From positions 1 to 64,000 of the forward strand of contig PKCK01000099.1 in NCBI GenBank assembly GCA_002862085.1: DNA of 64,000 nucleotides, in the 5' to 3' direction. This document shows, piece by piece, positions 51,445 through 60,353 of the stretch. Under the pieces are notes generated by a model. The model did not search any database and had not been told where the DNA came from. It saw nothing but the letters and a program-made list of their open reading frames with translations. Every line of letters begins with the position of its first letter. Positions within the stretch are counted from its first letter, which is position 1. This DNA comes from Planctomycetota bacterium (GTDB lineage: Bacteria; Planctomycetota; UBA1135; GCA-002686595). Position numbers and translations under genes: made by a program.

Positions 51445-52788
51445 TCAGGCGCCGGGGCGCAGGACGCGCTCGACCTCCTCCAGTTTCTCGACGACCGTGA
51501 ACACGATCAGCGTGTCCCCCGGCCGCACCACGGAGTCGCCGGTCGCGATGGACACCGACTCCTCGTGGACGATGGCCCCGACCACGGCGCCCTTGGGGAG
51601 CCCCATCTTCTTGACCTTGATGGCGTCCTTGATCGTCGTCTGCAGCTCCAGCACCTCCGCGGCGCCCTGACCGATGACCGAGATGGCCTGCGGCGAGCCC
51701 GCGCGCACGTAGCGCAGGATGTGCGCGGCGCAGAGCGCGCGGGGGCTGATGGCCTGATCGACACCTTCGAGGAAGTCGTACACCTCGCGGTAGCCCGACT
51801 TCTGGATCAGCGCCACGGTCCGCTCCGCCCCGTGCCCCTTGGCGAGCATGCACGAGATCATGTTGATCTCGTCATCGTTCGTCGTCGCCACGAAGACGCT
51901 CGCGGTGGCGATGCGCTCCTCCTGGAGGAGAGTGAAGTCGGTCGCGTCCCCGACGAGGACGGTGACCGCGCCCCGCGACTCGCTCGAGAGGGCCTGGGCT
52001 CGCGCGCGGTCCTTCTCGATCACGAAGACCTCGATTCCGGGCGAGTCCGCGAGGCGCCTCGCGATCTCGCGGCCGATGCTGCCCGCCCCCATGATCACCG
52101 CGCTGCGCTTCCACACCACCGTCTCGCCCGCCGCGCGCTCGAACGCATCGAGATCGCGGGTCTGGCCGAGGACGTAGACCTGGTCGCCCACGCGGAGCTC
52201 GTCCTCCCCCGACGGCACAAGGAACTCGCGGTCGCGCTGCAGCGCGACGACGAGCACACCCGGCGGGATGCGGAGCTCGCCGAGCGGCGCGCTCGTGAGC
52301 TCGCTGGACTCACGCAGCGGAAGCCGCCGCAGCTGCACCTTCCCGTCCGCGAAGCTCTCGACCTCGAGGGCGTGGCGCTCACGCACGGTCGAGAGGATCG
52401 ACTCGGCCGCGAGCTCCTCCGTCGAGAGCACGACGTGGAAGCCCAGAGCGTCCTTGTAGAAGTAACGGAAGTCGGTGAGGACCTGGGTGTCCTTCAACCG
52501 CAGGATGACCCGCTCTGCGCCGAGCTTCTTGGCCACCACGCTCGTCAGCATGTTCACGTGGTCGTCGTCGCTCACCGCGATCACGAGGTCCGCCGTGCTC
52601 GCGCCCGCGCTGGTCAGCGTGTCCGCGCGCGTCCCGTCCCCCACGAGGGCCTGGACGTCGAGGGACTCGGTCATCCGCCTGGACTTGGACGGATCCGGGT
52701 CGACGACCGTGACGGCGTGCTCCTCGCGGCTCAAGATGTCGGCCAGGTGTTGGCCCACCTCTCCGGCGCCCACGATGACGATGTTCAT
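51445..52788 (-). CDS. trkA: Trk system potassium uptake protein TrkA
   Basis: 447 residues with two RCK modules, each a Rossmann NAD-binding domain plus a TrkA-C domain: MNIVIVGAGEVGQHLADIL and, from about residue 230, SAVIMGAGSIGREIARRLAD. TrkA-C segments follow each, for example FLVPSGEDELRVGDQVYVLG. It gates TrkH, encoded next. A TATCGT hexamer ends 7 bases before the ATG, suggesting a leaderless transcript. pabA is divergent, 35 bases away. Confidence 0.95.
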   Translation of the reverse strand: MNIVIVGAGEVGQHLADILSREEHAVTVVDPDPSKSRRMTESLDVQALVGDGTRADTLTSAGASTADLVIAVSDDDHVNMLTSVVAKKLGAERVILRLKDTQVLTDFRYFYKDALGFHVVLSTEELAAESILSTVRERHALEVESFADGKVQLRRLPLRESSELTSAPLGELRIPPGVLVVALQRDREFLVPSGEDELRVGDQVYVLGQTRDLDAFERAAGETVVWKRSAVIMGAGSIGREIARRLADSPGIEVFVIEKDRARAQALSSESRGAVTVLVGDATDFTLLQEERIATASVFVATTNDDEINMISCMLAKGHGAERTVALIQKSGYREVYDFLEGVDQAISPRALCAAHILRYVRAGSPQAISVIGQGAAEVLELQTTIKDAIKVKKMGLPKGAVVGAIVHEESVSIATGDSVVRPGDTLIVFTVVEKLEEVERVLRPGA

Positions 52789-52795
52789 GCGGGCG

Positions 52796-52801
52796 ACGAT
52801 A
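52796..52801 (-). promoter_or_regulatory. TANNNT -10 element, trkA
   Basis: TATCGT ends 7 bases before the ATG at 52788. Confidence 0.5.
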
Positions 52802-52823
52802 GGACCGGTCGCCCCGCCGGTCC

Positions 52824-53408
52824 ATGTCCATGATCGCCCTCGTCGACAACCGCGACTCCTTCACGTTCAACATCGCCCAGGAGCTCATGGGGCTGGGGGC
52901 CGAGGTTGGCGTCGTCAGGGCCCTGGAGAGCGCGGCGGAGGACGTTCTGCGCCTCCGACCCGCAGGGATCGTCCTGGGCCCCGGACCGGGACGGCCTGGG
53001 GGCGCAGGGTGCACGGAGGAGCTCGTCCGGCTGGCCGCGGCGGGCGCCGGGCCGCCGGTCCTGGGGATCTGTCTGGGGCACCAGGCGATCGCCACGGCCC
53101 TCGGCGGCCAGCTTCGCACGGCGCGCACCCTGGTCCACGGGGAGTGCCGCCCGGTGTCCCACGACGGACGCGGTGTGTTCGAGGACGAGAAGAGCCCCGT
53201 CGACCTCGCGCGGTACAACTCGCTCGCCGTCGAGGCCGACGGCCTTCCGTCGGAGCTCGAGATCGCCGGGACCACCGAGGACGGCGACGTCGCCGCCCTG
53301 CGCCACCGCACCCGGCCGCTCCAGGGGATCCAGGGGCACCCCGAGTCAGTCCTGTGCCTGGACGTCGGACGCCGGCTGCTGGGACGCTTCCTGCGCGGCC
53401 TCCACTGA
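52824..53408 (+). CDS. pabA: Aminodeoxychorismate/anthranilate synthase glutamine amidotransferase
   Basis: 194 residues of the class I amidotransferase fold. It opens IALVDNRDSFTFNIAQEL, followed by LGPGPGRPGGAG. Nucleophile C83 is in GICLGHQ, and H172 and E174 are in GHPES. It releases ammonia from glutamine for PabB (20706-22232), possibly also for anthranilate synthase. The usual QFHPES has become QGHPES. The 3' end overlaps the opposing kinase-like gene by 63 bases. Confidence 0.9.
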   Translation: MSMIALVDNRDSFTFNIAQELMGLGAEVGVVRALESAAEDVLRLRPAGIVLGPGPGRPGGAGCTEELVRLAAAGAGPPVLGICLGHQAIATALGGQLRTARTLVHGECRPVSHDGRGVFEDEKSPVDLARYNSLAVEADGLPSELEIAGTTEDGDVAALRHRTRPLQGIQGHPESVLCLDVGRRLLGRFLRGLH

Positions 53409-54191
53409 CCGATCGCCGATGGCCGCGGTCCACCGCGGCCAGGGACCTCTGCTGGGTCGCGCCTCCTCGCCGTCTCGCGTTCGCAGGACCCGCCGCGTGA
53501 CGAAGCGGTAGAGCGGCTTCACCGTGCGCATCCAGACCAGGGCGATGCCCCGGCGGCGCATCCGCGCGGACTCCTCCACGCGGAGCGCCGCGGGCCCGCG
53601 GCCGTCCCTCGTGTAACGCCGACGGTGCTTCTGCACGTGTCTCAGGTCGTCGCGGCAGCGCGCCTCGAACCAGCGGCCGCGCCGCTGCGGATGAAGGGTC
53701 GCGAGCTGGAAGTCGATGAGGACTGGCGCGCCGTCGATCCCCACGACGACGTTCTGCTCCTTGTGCAGGTCGTTGTGGCAGACGCCCGCGGCGTGCAGCT
53801 CGGCGACCCGGCGCTCGAGCAGGTCGAAGAAGTCGAGGGGCAGGGACTCTGCGCGATGGAGCGGGTCGCCCTCGGCGTAGGGCCGCAGATGCACGCGCTC
53901 CGGGTCGGGGCGCGCGCCGCGGACCGTCTCGAGGGAGCGCGCCTCACGGAGCAGCGTCTCGTCGAGGTCCGGCGCCGCGGCGACGCCTCGCACGCCGCAC
54001 TCCCGGAGTCGCCGGAGCGCGCGCGCCTCCCGGCGCGCGAGGAGCCCCGCGGCCCAGCCCAGCCCGGCCCGCGCCGTGACCACGCGCCTGACGAGGCGCA
54101 CAGCCGGCCGGCTGCTCACCCCGTCCACGCGCACCAGTTCGACGCAGCCGAAGGTGTCGTGTTTCAGCTCCTTCTCGATGCGGACCGGCAT
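53346..54191 (-). CDS. Lipopolysaccharide-kinase (InaA)-like protein
   Basis: 281 residues of the protein-kinase-like fold. Catalytic-loop equivalent: GVCHNDLHKEQNVVVG, where the Asp and Asn take the places of the HGDxHxxN motif. VLIDFQLA corresponds to the metal-binding DFG/DFE. This pattern fits the InaA/Kdo-kinase/WaaP group, which phosphorylates LPS core sugars, though RIO-like kinases are possible. The C-terminus is basic. It shares a 25-base divergent region with the ABC transporter. The ATG at 54191 was preferred to the one at 54218, which would overlap that gene. Confidence 0.75.
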   Translation of the reverse strand: MPVRIEKELKHDTFGCVELVRVDGVSSRPAVRLVRRVVTARAGLGWAAGLLARREARALRRLRECGVRGVAAAPDLDETLLREARSLETVRGARPDPERVHLRPYAEGDPLHRAESLPLDFFDLLERRVAELHAAGVCHNDLHKEQNVVVGIDGAPVLIDFQLATLHPQRRGRWFEARCRDDLRHVQKHRRRYTRDGRGPAALRVEESARMRRRGIALVWMRTVKPLYRFVTRRVLRTRDGEEARPSRGPWPRWTAAIGDRSVEAAQEASQQPASDVQAQD

Positions 54192-54200
54192 CGCGCCACC

Positions 54201-54207
54201 TACCGTA
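54201..54207. promoter_or_regulatory. Overlapping divergent TANNNT elements, kinase-like gene / ABC gene
   Basis: TACCGT (plus strand, 54201-54206) and TACGGT (minus strand, 54207-54202) share five bases. Each ends 10 bases from its own ATG (54217 and 54191). Confidence 0.4.
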
Positions 54208-54216
54208 CTCCGGCCC

Positions 54217-55191
54217 ATGACGACGAGCACAGCCCCGCACCCTGGAGGAGCCAGAGGCGCCAACGCGCCCCGGGAGGGGACGATCCTCGTCCGCGACCTC
54301 GGCCACCGCTTCGGCGACAAGACCGCCCTCGAGGACGGCCTCGAGCTCCGCGTGGAAGCGGGCGGCGTGGTGGGGCTCCTCGGACCGAACGGCAGCGGCA
54401 AGAGCACCCTCATGCGCCTGCTCGTGGGCCTCGTCCCCCTCGAGCGCGGCGCGATCTCCGTCGACGGCGTCCAGCTGGAGAAGGACGGCCTCGAGGTGCG
54501 CAGACGGGTCACGTACGCCCCCGGGGAGCTCCACCTCTACGGCGAGCTCACCGGCGAGGAGCACCTCCGGGTGCTCCTGCGAGCCAGGCCCGCGGCGGCC
54601 CTCCGCCGCGCGCGGGAGACCGCGGAGGAGCTCGGCCTCCCCCTGAAGCGCCGGGTCCGTGGCTACAGCCACGGCATGAAGCGCCAGCTCGTCTTCGCCG
54701 CTGCCATGGCGCCGTCCGTCCGCGTCCGCATCCTCGACGAGATCTCCGAGGGCCTGGATCCCGCCAAGCGCAGCCAGATCCTGGATCACATCGAGCACGA
54801 CGCCGCCTCGGGAACCACGATCCTGCTCTCCTCGCACCACCTCGGCGAGGTCGATCGCGCGTGCCAGCGCATCGTCTTCCTCAGCGCCGGCCGGATCATC
54901 GCGGACGAGACCGCCGAGGCCGTCCGGGCCCGCGCCGCGCGCGTCCTGAAGCTACGCTTCCCCGAGAGCGCGGACGGCGAGGCCGTCGCAGCCGCGCTGC
55001 AGGGCGCGGACGTCGAGACGCTGTCGCGCGAGAACGGAGTCTTCCGGCTGGTGCTCGAGGATGAGGATCCACGCCCCTTCCTCGGGCGCCTCGCCGCCGC
55101 GGAGGGCCTGCCGGCTCCCCTCTCCATCGAGCACGGCCGCCTCAGCCTCCGAGAGCTCTACCGCTCGCTCTACGGAGTGGAGGGGACCTGA
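54217..55191 (+). CDS. ABC transporter ATP-binding protein
   Basis: 324 residues. Walker A is GLLGPNGSGKSTLMRLLVGL, the signature is GYSHGMKRQL (a variant of LSGGQ), Walker B is VRILDEISEGLDP and the switch His is in LLSSHHLGE. The 80-residue C-terminal extension is typical of ABC-2 type exporters (drug, lipid or antimicrobial efflux). The stop overlaps the permease start (TGATG), so the pair forms one exporter. Substrate unknown. Confidence 0.9.
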   Translation: MTTSTAPHPGGARGANAPREGTILVRDLGHRFGDKTALEDGLELRVEAGGVVGLLGPNGSGKSTLMRLLVGLVPLERGAISVDGVQLEKDGLEVRRRVTYAPGELHLYGELTGEEHLRVLLRARPAAALRRARETAEELGLPLKRRVRGYSHGMKRQLVFAAAMAPSVRVRILDEISEGLDPAKRSQILDHIEHDAASGTTILLSSHHLGEVDRACQRIVFLSAGRIIADETAEAVRARAARVLKLRFPESADGEAVAAALQGADVETLSRENGVFRLVLEDEDPRPFLGRLAAAEGLPAPLSIEHGRLSLRELYRSLYGVEGT

Positions 55192-55955
55192 TGCTGCACG
55201 GCCTCAAGAGCTACCTGGTCTACTCCTTCGGGTTCTTGCTCGTCCTCGAGATCATGATCGCGGCGGCCATCTATTGGTGGCCGACCTTCGAGGACAACGC
55301 CCAGAACATCATCAACATCGCGTCGCGCATCCCCGTCCTCGGAGGACTCGCGACGACGGTCAAGGAGAAGGGCGTCAGCGCCTACGTGTACGGCCAGCAG
55401 TACTTCAAGGGCTGCGCCGCTCTGGGCACCGCGGCCTGCGTCCTGTTCGCCGCCCCCTCCGTGGCCGGTGAGGTCCATCGCGGCACGATGGAGATGTGGC
55501 TCGCGCGTCCGGTCTCACGGTCGCGTCTGTTCACCGAACGGTGGCTCGGCGGCTTCGCGGCGATCGCGGTACCGGTGGTCCTCTCGAGCCTGTCGATCGC
55601 CTGGATGCTTCCCTGGGTCGACGACTCGATGCCGCTGGGCGACCTCGCGCTGACGTCCCTCCACATGGTGCTCTTCCTCGCGCCGATCTACGCCGCGACC
55701 TTCGCGTGGTCGTCCATCGGCTCGGAGCCGATGCGGATCAGCTTCGTGATGCTCTTCCTCTCCGTGCTGGCCTTCGCCATGTACCTCGTGGAGGCGGTCA
55801 CGAACTACACGCCCTACCGCATCGTCGACATCCGCGTCTTCCTCGACATCGAAGCGACGGGACGCCTCGACTGGCGGTACTACGTCCCGCTCACGGCCGC
55901 GACCCTGGCCGGGTACGTGGTGGGACTGCGCAGCTTCCTGCGCCGGACGCCCTGA
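55191..55955 (+). CDS. ABC-2 type transporter permease
   Basis: 254 residues, six predicted helices. After the first helix (SYLVYSFGFLLVLEIMIAAA) comes an outside loop to about residue 70, then LFAAPSVAGEVHRGTMEMWL, the cytoplasmic EVxxGT-type coupling sequence of ABC-2 permeases, followed by ARPVSRSRLFTERW. The final helices end in LRSFLRRTP. Partner of the ATPase at 54217. It is convergent with the peptidase gene, 4 bases apart. Confidence 0.85.
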   Translation: MLHGLKSYLVYSFGFLLVLEIMIAAAIYWWPTFEDNAQNIINIASRIPVLGGLATTVKEKGVSAYVYGQQYFKGCAALGTAACVLFAAPSVAGEVHRGTMEMWLARPVSRSRLFTERWLGGFAAIAVPVVLSSLSIAWMLPWVDDSMPLGDLALTSLHMVLFLAPIYAATFAWSSIGSEPMRISFVMLFLSVLAFAMYLVEAVTNYTPYRIVDIRVFLDIEATGRLDWRYYVPLTAATLAGYVVGLRSFLRRTP

Positions 55956-55959
55956 GGTC

Positions 55960-57444
55960 TCAGCGTCCGCCCGCCCGGATCCAGGCGCGGAGCGCCTCCT
56001 CGAGCTCCGCGACGTCGACTCCCTCGAGGGCCGCCTCCAGCGCGCGCTCGCGCGCCCGCCCCGCCGCAGCGCGCAACCGAGAGCCGGTCATCCCCGAGAA
56101 CGCGGCGCCCTCGGCCTCGAGCCTCCAGCGCGCGCGGAGCTCCGCGAAGTAGCGCTCGAGCAGCCCTCCCCAGGCCTCCTCGGCGCGCGCCGCGCGTGAC
56201 GTGCGCAGGAACCTCACCAGGGCGTAGCCCATCGAGTAGTTCACGTCCGGACTGGCGTAGTACTCCTGCTGGCTCATGCGCAGGAGCGTCTCGAGAGCGG
56301 GGAGGGATCCGCTCGCAAGCCGCGTCCGGAGGAAGCGCTCGCGTTCAGGCAGGCCTTCGATCCGGATCACGCGCCCGCGGTCGACCACCGCGCCCGCGTA
56401 GAACTCCGCGGTCCCCTCGTCGTACCACGCGTGCGGCCGCACCGCGCTCGCGGTGTGGTGGACGAACTGGTGGCAGGCCTCGTGGTACAGGGTGCACAGC
56501 GTCGGGTGTCCCGCGGGCAGCCGCCCCTCGCGGACCTCCCGTGCGTCGTAGAGGACGAGCTCCCGGGTGTTCGGGTTGAAGTGGCCCACCGTGCCCGGGT
56601 TCCCGCCGAAGGTCAGGTACTCGCCGCGGTCGCGGCAGACGCGGACGACGCTCAGCGATTCGGCGGGCCGGTCGGGCGGGAAGTCCGAGGTGAAGCGCCT
56701 GCGCACGGCGACGAGCTCGTCCGCGATCTGCTCGAGCACCGGCGCGCTCCCCGGACCGTGGTAGAGCACGATCGAGTGCTCGGTGTCGCGCACCGACCAG
56801 CCGTCCACGAGCGCGCAGGCCACTTCGATGCGCTCCTCCACATGAGGCAGACGGGTGCGCCGATAGCGTCGAGTCCAGCGGGCCCGCTCCTCGTCGATCT
56901 CCGCGTGGCTGAAGAACCGGAAGCTCGAGGCGACCCGCGCGAACACGCGCGTCTCTCGCCGCTCGATTCGCGGCTCACACTCCCCCACGAAGATCAAGGC
57001 GCGGGTGTCCTCGATCCAGCCGTGGACGAAGAGCGCGCGGGTCTCCCCGGCGCCGTCGAGGTACGCCCCCGTGAATCGAGCGGGCGTGCGTCCGTACCGT
57101 TTGCGCACCGAGCGCTCCCGCGCGAGCTCGGACGGCTGGAACGTACGGAGCACCCAGCGCTGCACGTCCTCGGCCGTGGCCGCGTCCTCGACCGTGAAGA
57201 CCTGGTGGGTGACCGGTGCCCGCCGGTCCTTCGGCGCGTCCTTCGGCGCGTGGACGAGCAGGAGCCCCTCGCTCCCCGGCGGAACCGGTCGCGCCTCGAA
57301 GGCCGCTGGCAGGCCGATCGAGAAGCCGTGTTCGGGGTGCTTGCTCGTCAGGTCGAACGCTGACGCAGGCGCGGCCGCGATGCACGCGAGGAGACAGGGC
57401 CGCAGGACGCGGCCAGCGCGGTGAAGAGCAGGGAGGAGCGCCAT
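55960..57444 (-). CDS. Secreted zinc metallopeptidase-like protein (DUF1570 type)
   Basis: 494 residues. The signal sequence is LRPCLLACIAAAPASAF. An N-terminal beta-rich region (residues 30-170) precedes the gluzincin-like catalytic part: TLYHEACHQFVHH has the HExxH zinc motif, and WYDEGTAEFYAG supplies the downstream Glu. The layout fits DUF1570, common in Planctomycetes. The C-terminal 120 residues are helical, with YSMGYALVRFLR. Natural substrate unknown; likely periplasmic or surface proteolysis. Confidence 0.82.
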   Translation of the reverse strand: MALLPALHRAGRVLRPCLLACIAAAPASAFDLTSKHPEHGFSIGLPAAFEARPVPPGSEGLLLVHAPKDAPKDRRAPVTHQVFTVEDAATAEDVQRWVLRTFQPSELARERSVRKRYGRTPARFTGAYLDGAGETRALFVHGWIEDTRALIFVGECEPRIERRETRVFARVASSFRFFSHAEIDEERARWTRRYRRTRLPHVEERIEVACALVDGWSVRDTEHSIVLYHGPGSAPVLEQIADELVAVRRRFTSDFPPDRPAESLSVVRVCRDRGEYLTFGGNPGTVGHFNPNTRELVLYDAREVREGRLPAGHPTLCTLYHEACHQFVHHTASAVRPHAWYDEGTAEFYAGAVVDRGRVIRIEGLPERERFLRTRLASGSLPALETLLRMSQQEYYASPDVNYSMGYALVRFLRTSRAARAEEAWGGLLERYFAELRARWRLEAEGAAFSGMTGSRLRAAAGRARERALEAALEGVDVAELEEALRAWIRAGGR

Positions 57445-57477
57445 GGAGGGTGGATCGGCGCCTGCTCGCGGGCTCCC

Positions 57478-58179
57478 TCAGCCGAACCAGCGAGCGAGCC
57501 GGAGCCGCCACCGGAAGGTCCAGCCCCGGGACCCCCGCGTTTCGGGATGGGACGCTGCGAGGCGCGCGGCCTCGGCGAAGGCGGCGTCCGCCGCCGCCGC
57601 GTTCTTCCGCCCTCGCTCGACGCGCCCGCGCAGGAGCGCGCTCTCGGGAGCCGGGCCGTGGTTGAGCTCGAAGCGCGCGATCCGCTCGCTCGCCGCGTCG
57701 TATCGCGCGAGGGCGTGATCGAGGCGAGCCGCGAGCAGCATCGCAGCCCCGTAGCCGTGCTCCTCGTCCTCCGCCAGCAGCCCCTCGAGGACCTCGAGCC
57801 CGCGCGCCCGCTCCTCACCGCCGACCGCGGCTGCCGCGCGCGCGAAGCCGTAGCGCCATTCGAGGCTCGCTGGATCCATCTCCATCGCCTCGCGGAACAG
57901 GGGCAAAGCCCTGCGCGCGCGGCCTTGGGAGAGATGGAGCCCTGCGAGCTTGCCCTTGTGGTGCGGCGTGTTCACCGAGCCGAGCGACCGCTCGAGGGCG
58001 CGCCGTCGGCCCGCGTCCACCGCCTCCGTACCCACCTTGGCGAGCGCCGCCGAGAGGAGGATCGCCGTGAACCAGAACCCGAGGAACGGGATCCGGAAGA
58101 GCCCGCCCACCAGGGGCACCTGGGCCAGGAGACCCGTCAGGAAGAAGACGGCGACGAAGAAGAGCAGGAAGCGCAGCAC
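57478..58179 (-). CDS. Membrane-anchored TPR protein
   Basis: 233 residues from GTG. Two membrane helices lie at the N-terminus (LRFLLFFVAVFFLTGLLAQV and GLFRIPFLGFWFTAILLSA). From residue 60 on, TPR-like helices include LHLSQGRARRALPLFREAME, DPASLEWRYGFARAAAAVGG and ESALLRGRVERGRKNAAAAD. A TACCCT hexamer ends 9 bases before the GTG, supporting it as a leaderless start. lpxB is divergent. Role unknown; it may link to envelope biogenesis through its neighbours. Confidence 0.65.
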   Translation of the reverse strand: MLRFLLFFVAVFFLTGLLAQVPLVGGLFRIPFLGFWFTAILLSAALAKVGTEAVDAGRRRALERSLGSVNTPHHKGKLAGLHLSQGRARRALPLFREAMEMDPASLEWRYGFARAAAAVGGEERARGLEVLEGLLAEDEEHGYGAAMLLAARLDHALARYDAASERIARFELNHGPAPESALLRGRVERGRKNAAAADAAFAEAARLAASHPETRGSRGWTFRWRLRLARWFG

Positions 58180-58188
58180 GGCGGGCGG

Positions 58189-58194
58189 AGGGTA
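58189..58194 (-). promoter_or_regulatory. TANNNT -10 element, TPR membrane protein
   Basis: TACCCT ends 9 bases before the GTG at 58179. Confidence 0.4.
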
Positions 58195-58241
58195 GCCGAA
58201 GAGGCCGGCGAGGAATCCCTGGAGCCCGGGCGCCGGGCCCG

Positions 58242-58247
58242 TATTCT
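58242..58247 (+). promoter_or_regulatory. TANNNT -10 element, lpxB
   Basis: TATTCT ends 8 bases before the GTG at 58256 and supports that start over the ATG at 58442. Confidence 0.5.
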
Positions 58248-58255
58248 CGCGCCCC

Positions 58256-59587
58256 GTGGCTCCCCTCTCTCCGAAGAGCGCGGCGCGCCTCGAGCTGGCC
58301 CGCGCGGTCGGCGGCGGGCTCTGCGTCCCCCTGCGCTTCGCCGCGCACCTCCTGACACGGCGCAGCGAGATGGCGTCCATCCGCGCGGACGTCGTCGCCG
58401 GAGCGGGGCGCGTGGACGAGCCGCCGACCGCGGCCCTGCCCATGAACCGGCCGCTGCGCCTCTTCGTGGGCGCGGCGGAGGCCTCCGGGGAGATCCACGC
58501 CGCCTCGCTCGTGCGCAGCGTGCGCGCGCTCGCGGCCGCGCAGGGCGCGCCGGAGCCCGTGATCACCGCGATCGGCGGGGAGCGCCTGCGCGCCCTCGGC
58601 GTCGAGCCCCTCGCCGACCCCGTGGCCCGGGCCCGCACGGGCTTCGACGGCGTGCTCGAGTCGCTCCCCTACTACGCCGGAGTCCTCGAGCGCGCCGCGG
58701 AGCACGCGCGGGACACACGGCCCGACGTCTTCGTACCCGTCGACTCTCCCGCGCTCCACGTGCCCATGGCGCGCATGGTCGGACGCCACGGGGTCCCGGT
58801 CGTCCATCTCGTCGCGCCCCAGTACTGGGGCTGGGCGCCGTGGCGCGTGGGGGCTTACCGCCGCGCGGTCGATCTCGCGCTCACGCTGCTCCCCCACGAG
58901 CCCAGCTGGTTCGGCCGCCACCGCGTGAACACCCGTCACGTGGGGCATCCCCTGCTCGACGCGCTGGCGGACGTGCCGGTGACCCGCCCCGATCCGGCGA
59001 GCCTCACGCTCGCGATCCTCCCCGGGAGCCGCGCTGGCGTGATCGAGCGGAACCTCCCCTGGATGCTGGACGCCCTCGGCCCCCTCCGCGAGGCGGCGCC
59101 CGGGCTGGACGTCGCGGTGCTTCAGTCCACGGACGAGCATCGCGAGCTCATCGAGTCGATCTGCACCGGCCGCGCGCGACTCGAGACCGGGGACCTGCAC
59201 GAACAGCTCTCCCGCGCGCGGGCCGCCTTCGCGGTCTCGGGGACGGTGCTCACGGACGTGCTGCACCACCGTCTCCCCCACGTCGTCGTCTATCGCATCG
59301 CGAAGCGCCTCGAGGAGTTCATCTACCGGCGCGTGCTGACGACGCCCTATTTCGCCTCCACGAACCTCCTCGCCGGACGCGAGGTGGTCCCCGAGCACTG
59401 CTTCCGGGGCGACGGGCCCCGGGAACTCGTGGGTCGCCAGCTGGTCGACGCGTGGCTGGACGGCCCCGCGCGCGAGGCCATGTGCGCGGGGATCGAGGAC
59501 GCTGCCGCCCGGCTGGGCGGGGCCGGCGCCATCGACCGCGCCGCGAGACACGCCCTCGCTGTGGCATCGGGCGCCGCGCGGACATGA
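58256..59587 (+). CDS. lpxB: Lipid-A-disaccharide synthase (LpxB), divergent
   Basis: 443 residues. LpxB joins UDP-diacylglucosamine and lipid X in lipid A synthesis at the inner membrane. Recognisable motifs are VGAAEASGEIHAASL (usual GEASGDxHxA), VAPQYWGWAPWRVGAYR, LAILPGSRAGVIERNLP and VSGTVLTDVLHHRLPHVVVY. Two positions differ from the norm: Asp to Glu in the first motif and the missing Glu after LPGSR. A 62-residue N-terminal extension precedes MNRPLRLF. It keeps strict GC third positions and has a TATTCT hexamer 8 bases before its GTG, so the longer start was chosen (ATG at 58442 otherwise). Confidence 0.85.
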   Translation: MAPLSPKSAARLELARAVGGGLCVPLRFAAHLLTRRSEMASIRADVVAGAGRVDEPPTAALPMNRPLRLFVGAAEASGEIHAASLVRSVRALAAAQGAPEPVITAIGGERLRALGVEPLADPVARARTGFDGVLESLPYYAGVLERAAEHARDTRPDVFVPVDSPALHVPMARMVGRHGVPVVHLVAPQYWGWAPWRVGAYRRAVDLALTLLPHEPSWFGRHRVNTRHVGHPLLDALADVPVTRPDPASLTLAILPGSRAGVIERNLPWMLDALGPLREAAPGLDVAVLQSTDEHRELIESICTGRARLETGDLHEQLSRARAAFAVSGTVLTDVLHHRLPHVVVYRIAKRLEEFIYRRVLTTPYFASTNLLAGREVVPEHCFRGDGPRELVGRQLVDAWLDGPAREAMCAGIEDAAARLGGAGAIDRAARHALAVASGAART

Positions 59588-59600
59588 AATAGCGGACGTC

Positions 59601-60353
59601 ATGTCGCAGACCGAGCCCCCTGGAGCCCGGCAGAGGCCCGAGGGCCCCTCCGAGGAGCGCGCCCGGTCGCGCGGGGAGGATTCCCTCGATTCCGTGAATG
59701 CCACCGGGAGCCCGGAGTACGCGCCCTCTGCGATGCAGTGCGAGGCGACCCAGCTCATGACCGCGGCCCGCTCGGGCCACCGAGAGGCCTTCGAGGACCT
59801 CTTCGCGAAGGTCCGCGGCTCCGCGTTCCACGCGGCGCGGTCGCTGGTCGGCAACCACGAGGACGCCCAGGACCTCACCCAGGAAGCCTTCGTGAAGGCC
59901 TACCGGGCGCGGGAGAGCTACGACCCTGGTCAGCCCTTCCTCCCCTGGTTCCACAGGATCCTGCGCAACACCTGCTTCAGCTTCCTGCGCAAGCGCGGGC
60001 GGCTGCGGGAGCGCTCGATCCACGCCCGGGCGAACGCCCAGGACGACGGGGACGACACCTGGGAGATCCTCGACGTCCGCGCCGCATCGCCGTCGGACGG
60101 CGCCGAGGCGCGTGAGACCACGGACGTGTTCGCCCGGGCCCTCGAGCGGCTCTCGGCACGCGACCGCGAGATCATCGTGCTGCGCCACTACCAGGAGCTC
60201 TCCTACAAGGAGATCGCGGCCGCCCTCTCGATCCCCGAGGGCACCGTGATGTCCCGCCTCTATCACGCGCGCAAGCGCCTGCGCGGGCTGCTCGCGAACC
60301 AGGTCGACGACCTCATCGACGAGGGCGGAATCGCCAGGGGCAGCAACGCATGA
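59601..60353 (+). CDS. ECF-type RNA polymerase sigma factor
   Basis: 250 residues. A 50-residue disordered N-terminus precedes sigma region 2 (FEDLFAKVRGSAFHAARSLV, DAQDLTQEAFVKAYRARESY, FLPWFHRILRNTCFSFLRKR) and region 4 (LERLSARDREIIVLRHYQEL, SYKEIAAALSIPEGTVMSRL). Lack of regions 1.1 and 3 marks group 4. Its stop overlaps a 34-codon ORF by ATGA, which in turn overlaps the putative anti-sigma gene, so the three are likely co-translated. Confidence 0.92.
   Translation: MSQTEPPGARQRPEGPSEERARSRGEDSLDSVNATGSPEYAPSAMQCEATQLMTAARSGHREAFEDLFAKVRGSAFHAARSLVGNHEDAQDLTQEAFVKAYRARESYDPGQPFLPWFHRILRNTCFSFLRKRGRLRERSIHARANAQDDGDDTWEILDVRAASPSDGAEARETTDVFARALERLSARDREIIVLRHYQELSYKEIAAALSIPEGTVMSRLYHARKRLRGLLANQVDDLIDEGGIARGSNA

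Noticed and set aside
54192..54218. Upstream ATG at 54218 for the kinase-like gene
   Set aside because: It would overlap the divergent ABC gene start and separate the hexamer from its start codon.
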